From: Sphingomonas sp. Leaf339
GTDB taxonomy: Bacteria; Pseudomonadota; Alphaproteobacteria; Sphingomonadales; Sphingomonadaceae
Assembly: GCF_001426195.1 (NCBI RefSeq)
Contig: NZ_LMRS01000023.1
Location: 62,001-126,000 of the forward strand
Length of the DNA stretch: 64,000 nucleotides
Direction of reading: 5' to 3'
Position numbers and translations under genes: made by a program. Positions 63,112-64,000 of the stretch are shown here, piece by piece (within the stretch, counting starts at the first letter, position 1; every line of letters begins with the position of its first letter). Below the pieces are notes generated by a model. That model was not told the origin of the DNA. It was given only the letters and a program-made list of their open reading frames with translations, and made no database searches.

Positions 63112-63653
63112 TGGCTCGGTTGCTCCTCGTCGCAGGGATCGCGCTGACACCGATGCTGTCAGGTTGCGGACTGCGGCCCCTTTACGGTGGTGGTTCCAGC
63201 GGTAGCGTGGCGTCGGCGCTGACCCAGGTCGAAGTATCGCCGATTGAGGGCAAGGCCGGATGGCTGATCGCCACCTCGCTGCGCGATCGGCTGGGTGCCA
63301 GCGGCTCCCCCCGTTACCGGCTCGATATCCGGCTGGACGACCAGATCGTCGGCTTGGGCGTTCGCCAGGACGACAGCGTCACGCGCGAACGGCGGACGCT
63401 GCGAGCGCGGTTCCAGTTGATCGACCTGACGGATAGCACGGTCGTCGTCGATGCGACGGCAGGTTCGGACGCCGGTATCGATGTCGTCCAATCCGAATAT
63501 GCGACCATCGCGGCCGAGAATACCGCACTGGAACGCCTGTCGGGCATCGTGGCGGATAAGATCGTCGCCCGGATCGCCCTGTATGCCCAGCAACGGGAAA
63601 GCGGCACGGAAGCGCCACCTGCGGCACCGCCCGCCCCTATCCCGGTCCCGTGA
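63108..63653 (+). CDS. lptE: LPS assembly lipoprotein LptE
   Basis: A 181-residue lipoprotein that plugs the LptD barrel and helps insert lipopolysaccharide in the outer membrane. A signal with lipobox LSGC is followed by [40 protein letters not shown] and [16 protein letters not shown], then ends in a Pro/Ala-rich tail. The leuS-lptE-holA order is the standard proteobacterial arrangement and confirms the call. ATGA overlap with leuS; GTGA overlap with holA. Confidence 0.93.
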   Translation: MMARLLLVAGIALTPMLSGCGLRPLYGGGSSGSVASALTQVEVSPIEGKAGWLIATSLRDRLGASGSPRYRLDIRLDDQIVGLGVRQDDSVTRERRTLRARFQLIDLTDSTVVVDATAGSDAGIDVVQSEYATIAAENTALERLSGIVADKIVARIALYAQQRESGTEAPPAAPPAPIPVP

Positions 63654-64000
63654 AAGCCAGCGCCAACCAGATCCGTCAGGCGCTTGCCGCGCCACGTCTC
63701 CGCTTCTACCTGCTCCACGGTCCCGACGAAGCCGGCGCTGGCGCACTGGCGGCCATATTGGCGCAAGCGATGGGCGATCGGGCGGAGCGCGTCGATCTGG
63801 ACGGCGCGGCGCTTCGTTCAGACCCGGCCCGGCTGGCTGACGAGGCCGCGTCGATGTCGCTGTTCGGCGATGCCCGCCATATTCGCGTGACCGGCATGGG
63901 CGACGAGAGCCTAGCTGCCGTCACCACACTGCTCACCGCCGAAGCTGCGGGCAACCCGGTGGTCGCGATCGCACCCAGCGTCCGCTCGACGGCCAAGATC
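63650..64000 (+). CDS. holA: DNA polymerase III delta subunit, N-terminal part (runs off the right edge)
   Basis: The first 117 residues of the delta subunit of the clamp loader, which opens the beta clamp. GTG 63650 overlaps the lptE stop. QALAAPRLRFYLLHGPDEAG corresponds to the start of the AAA-like fold, with DPARLADEAASMSLFGDARHIRV as the conserved delta region. The rest is outside the window. Confidence 0.92.
   Translation, partial: MKASANQIRQALAAPRLRFYLLHGPDEAGAGALAAILAQAMGDRAERVDLDGAALRSDPARLADEAASMSLFGDARHIRVTGMGDESLAAVTTLLTAEAAGNPVVAIAPSVRSTAKI

Overview
The window reads as a chromosomal segment of a high-GC alphaproteobacterium of the sphingomonad group (Sphingomonas or a close relative). 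This is inferred from a MipZ-type division ATPase, an ALAS-type hemA, an NDUFS4-like complex I subunit, the order DUF3576-leuS-lptE-holA, a PEP-CTERM protein, TonB receptors of the TIGR01782 type, and intergenic repeats that I associate from memory with sphingomonads. Nearly all of it is dense housekeeping sequence. I see no integrase, transposase, phage gene or CRISPR array.

1-12 kb: the 5' part of a TonB-dependent receptor, an exported methyltransferase-like protein, a DEDDh exonuclease, and a tightly overlapped mipZ / J-domain / phosphohexomutase operon. These are followed by panC, a Sel1-type protein, the plsY-dprA-topA operon and murI. 12-21 kb: hemA behind a four-codon leader ORF, a Uma2 nuclease, an ECF sigma / anti-sigma / DUF3429 operon, rpiB-glyA-nrdR, then an in-frame GIY-YIG/TrmJ chimera built around an inverted REP-like element. 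A chorismate mutase and rpsD with its terminator follow. 21-31 kb: an M28 peptidase in one operon with the agmatine-to-putrescine enzymes aguA and aguB, folK, tRNA-Lys, a PEP-CTERM protein, a PAP2 phosphatase overlapping a CitE-like lyase antisense, galE, msrA and the NDUFS4-like subunit.

31-49 kb: hrpB, a His-rich CDF zinc-type exporter, a polyprenyl diphosphate synthase, chorismate mutase plus a dTMP-kinase-like gene, an SDR/GFO-IDH-MOCA pair, GH15 and GH115 glycosidases, a DedA/thioesterase/oligopeptidase B operon, and a membrane-tethered retropepsin-like protease. About 440 bp of palindromic repeat DNA comes next. 49-64 kb: an aminopeptidase P gene broken by two apparent frameshifts, tRNA-Thr, a six-gene minus-strand operon (YggS, HAD phosphatase, HyuA-HyuB 5-oxoprolinase, DUF969, DUF979, DUF2891) that looks like a complete 5-oxoproline import and hydrolysis unit, a ThiE-like gene, an outer-membrane-barrel-like protein, and DUF3576-leuS-lptE-holA running off the right edge.

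The most unusual items are the GIY-YIG/REP/TrmJ chimera, in which the repeat is translated and also appears to supply a ribosome binding site; the 5-oxoproline operon with DUF2891 at its end; a 37-bp perfect hairpin nested inside another repeat at 48.6 kb; and the minimal leader ORF coupled to hemA. All functions are read from sequence by eye. No database search was run.
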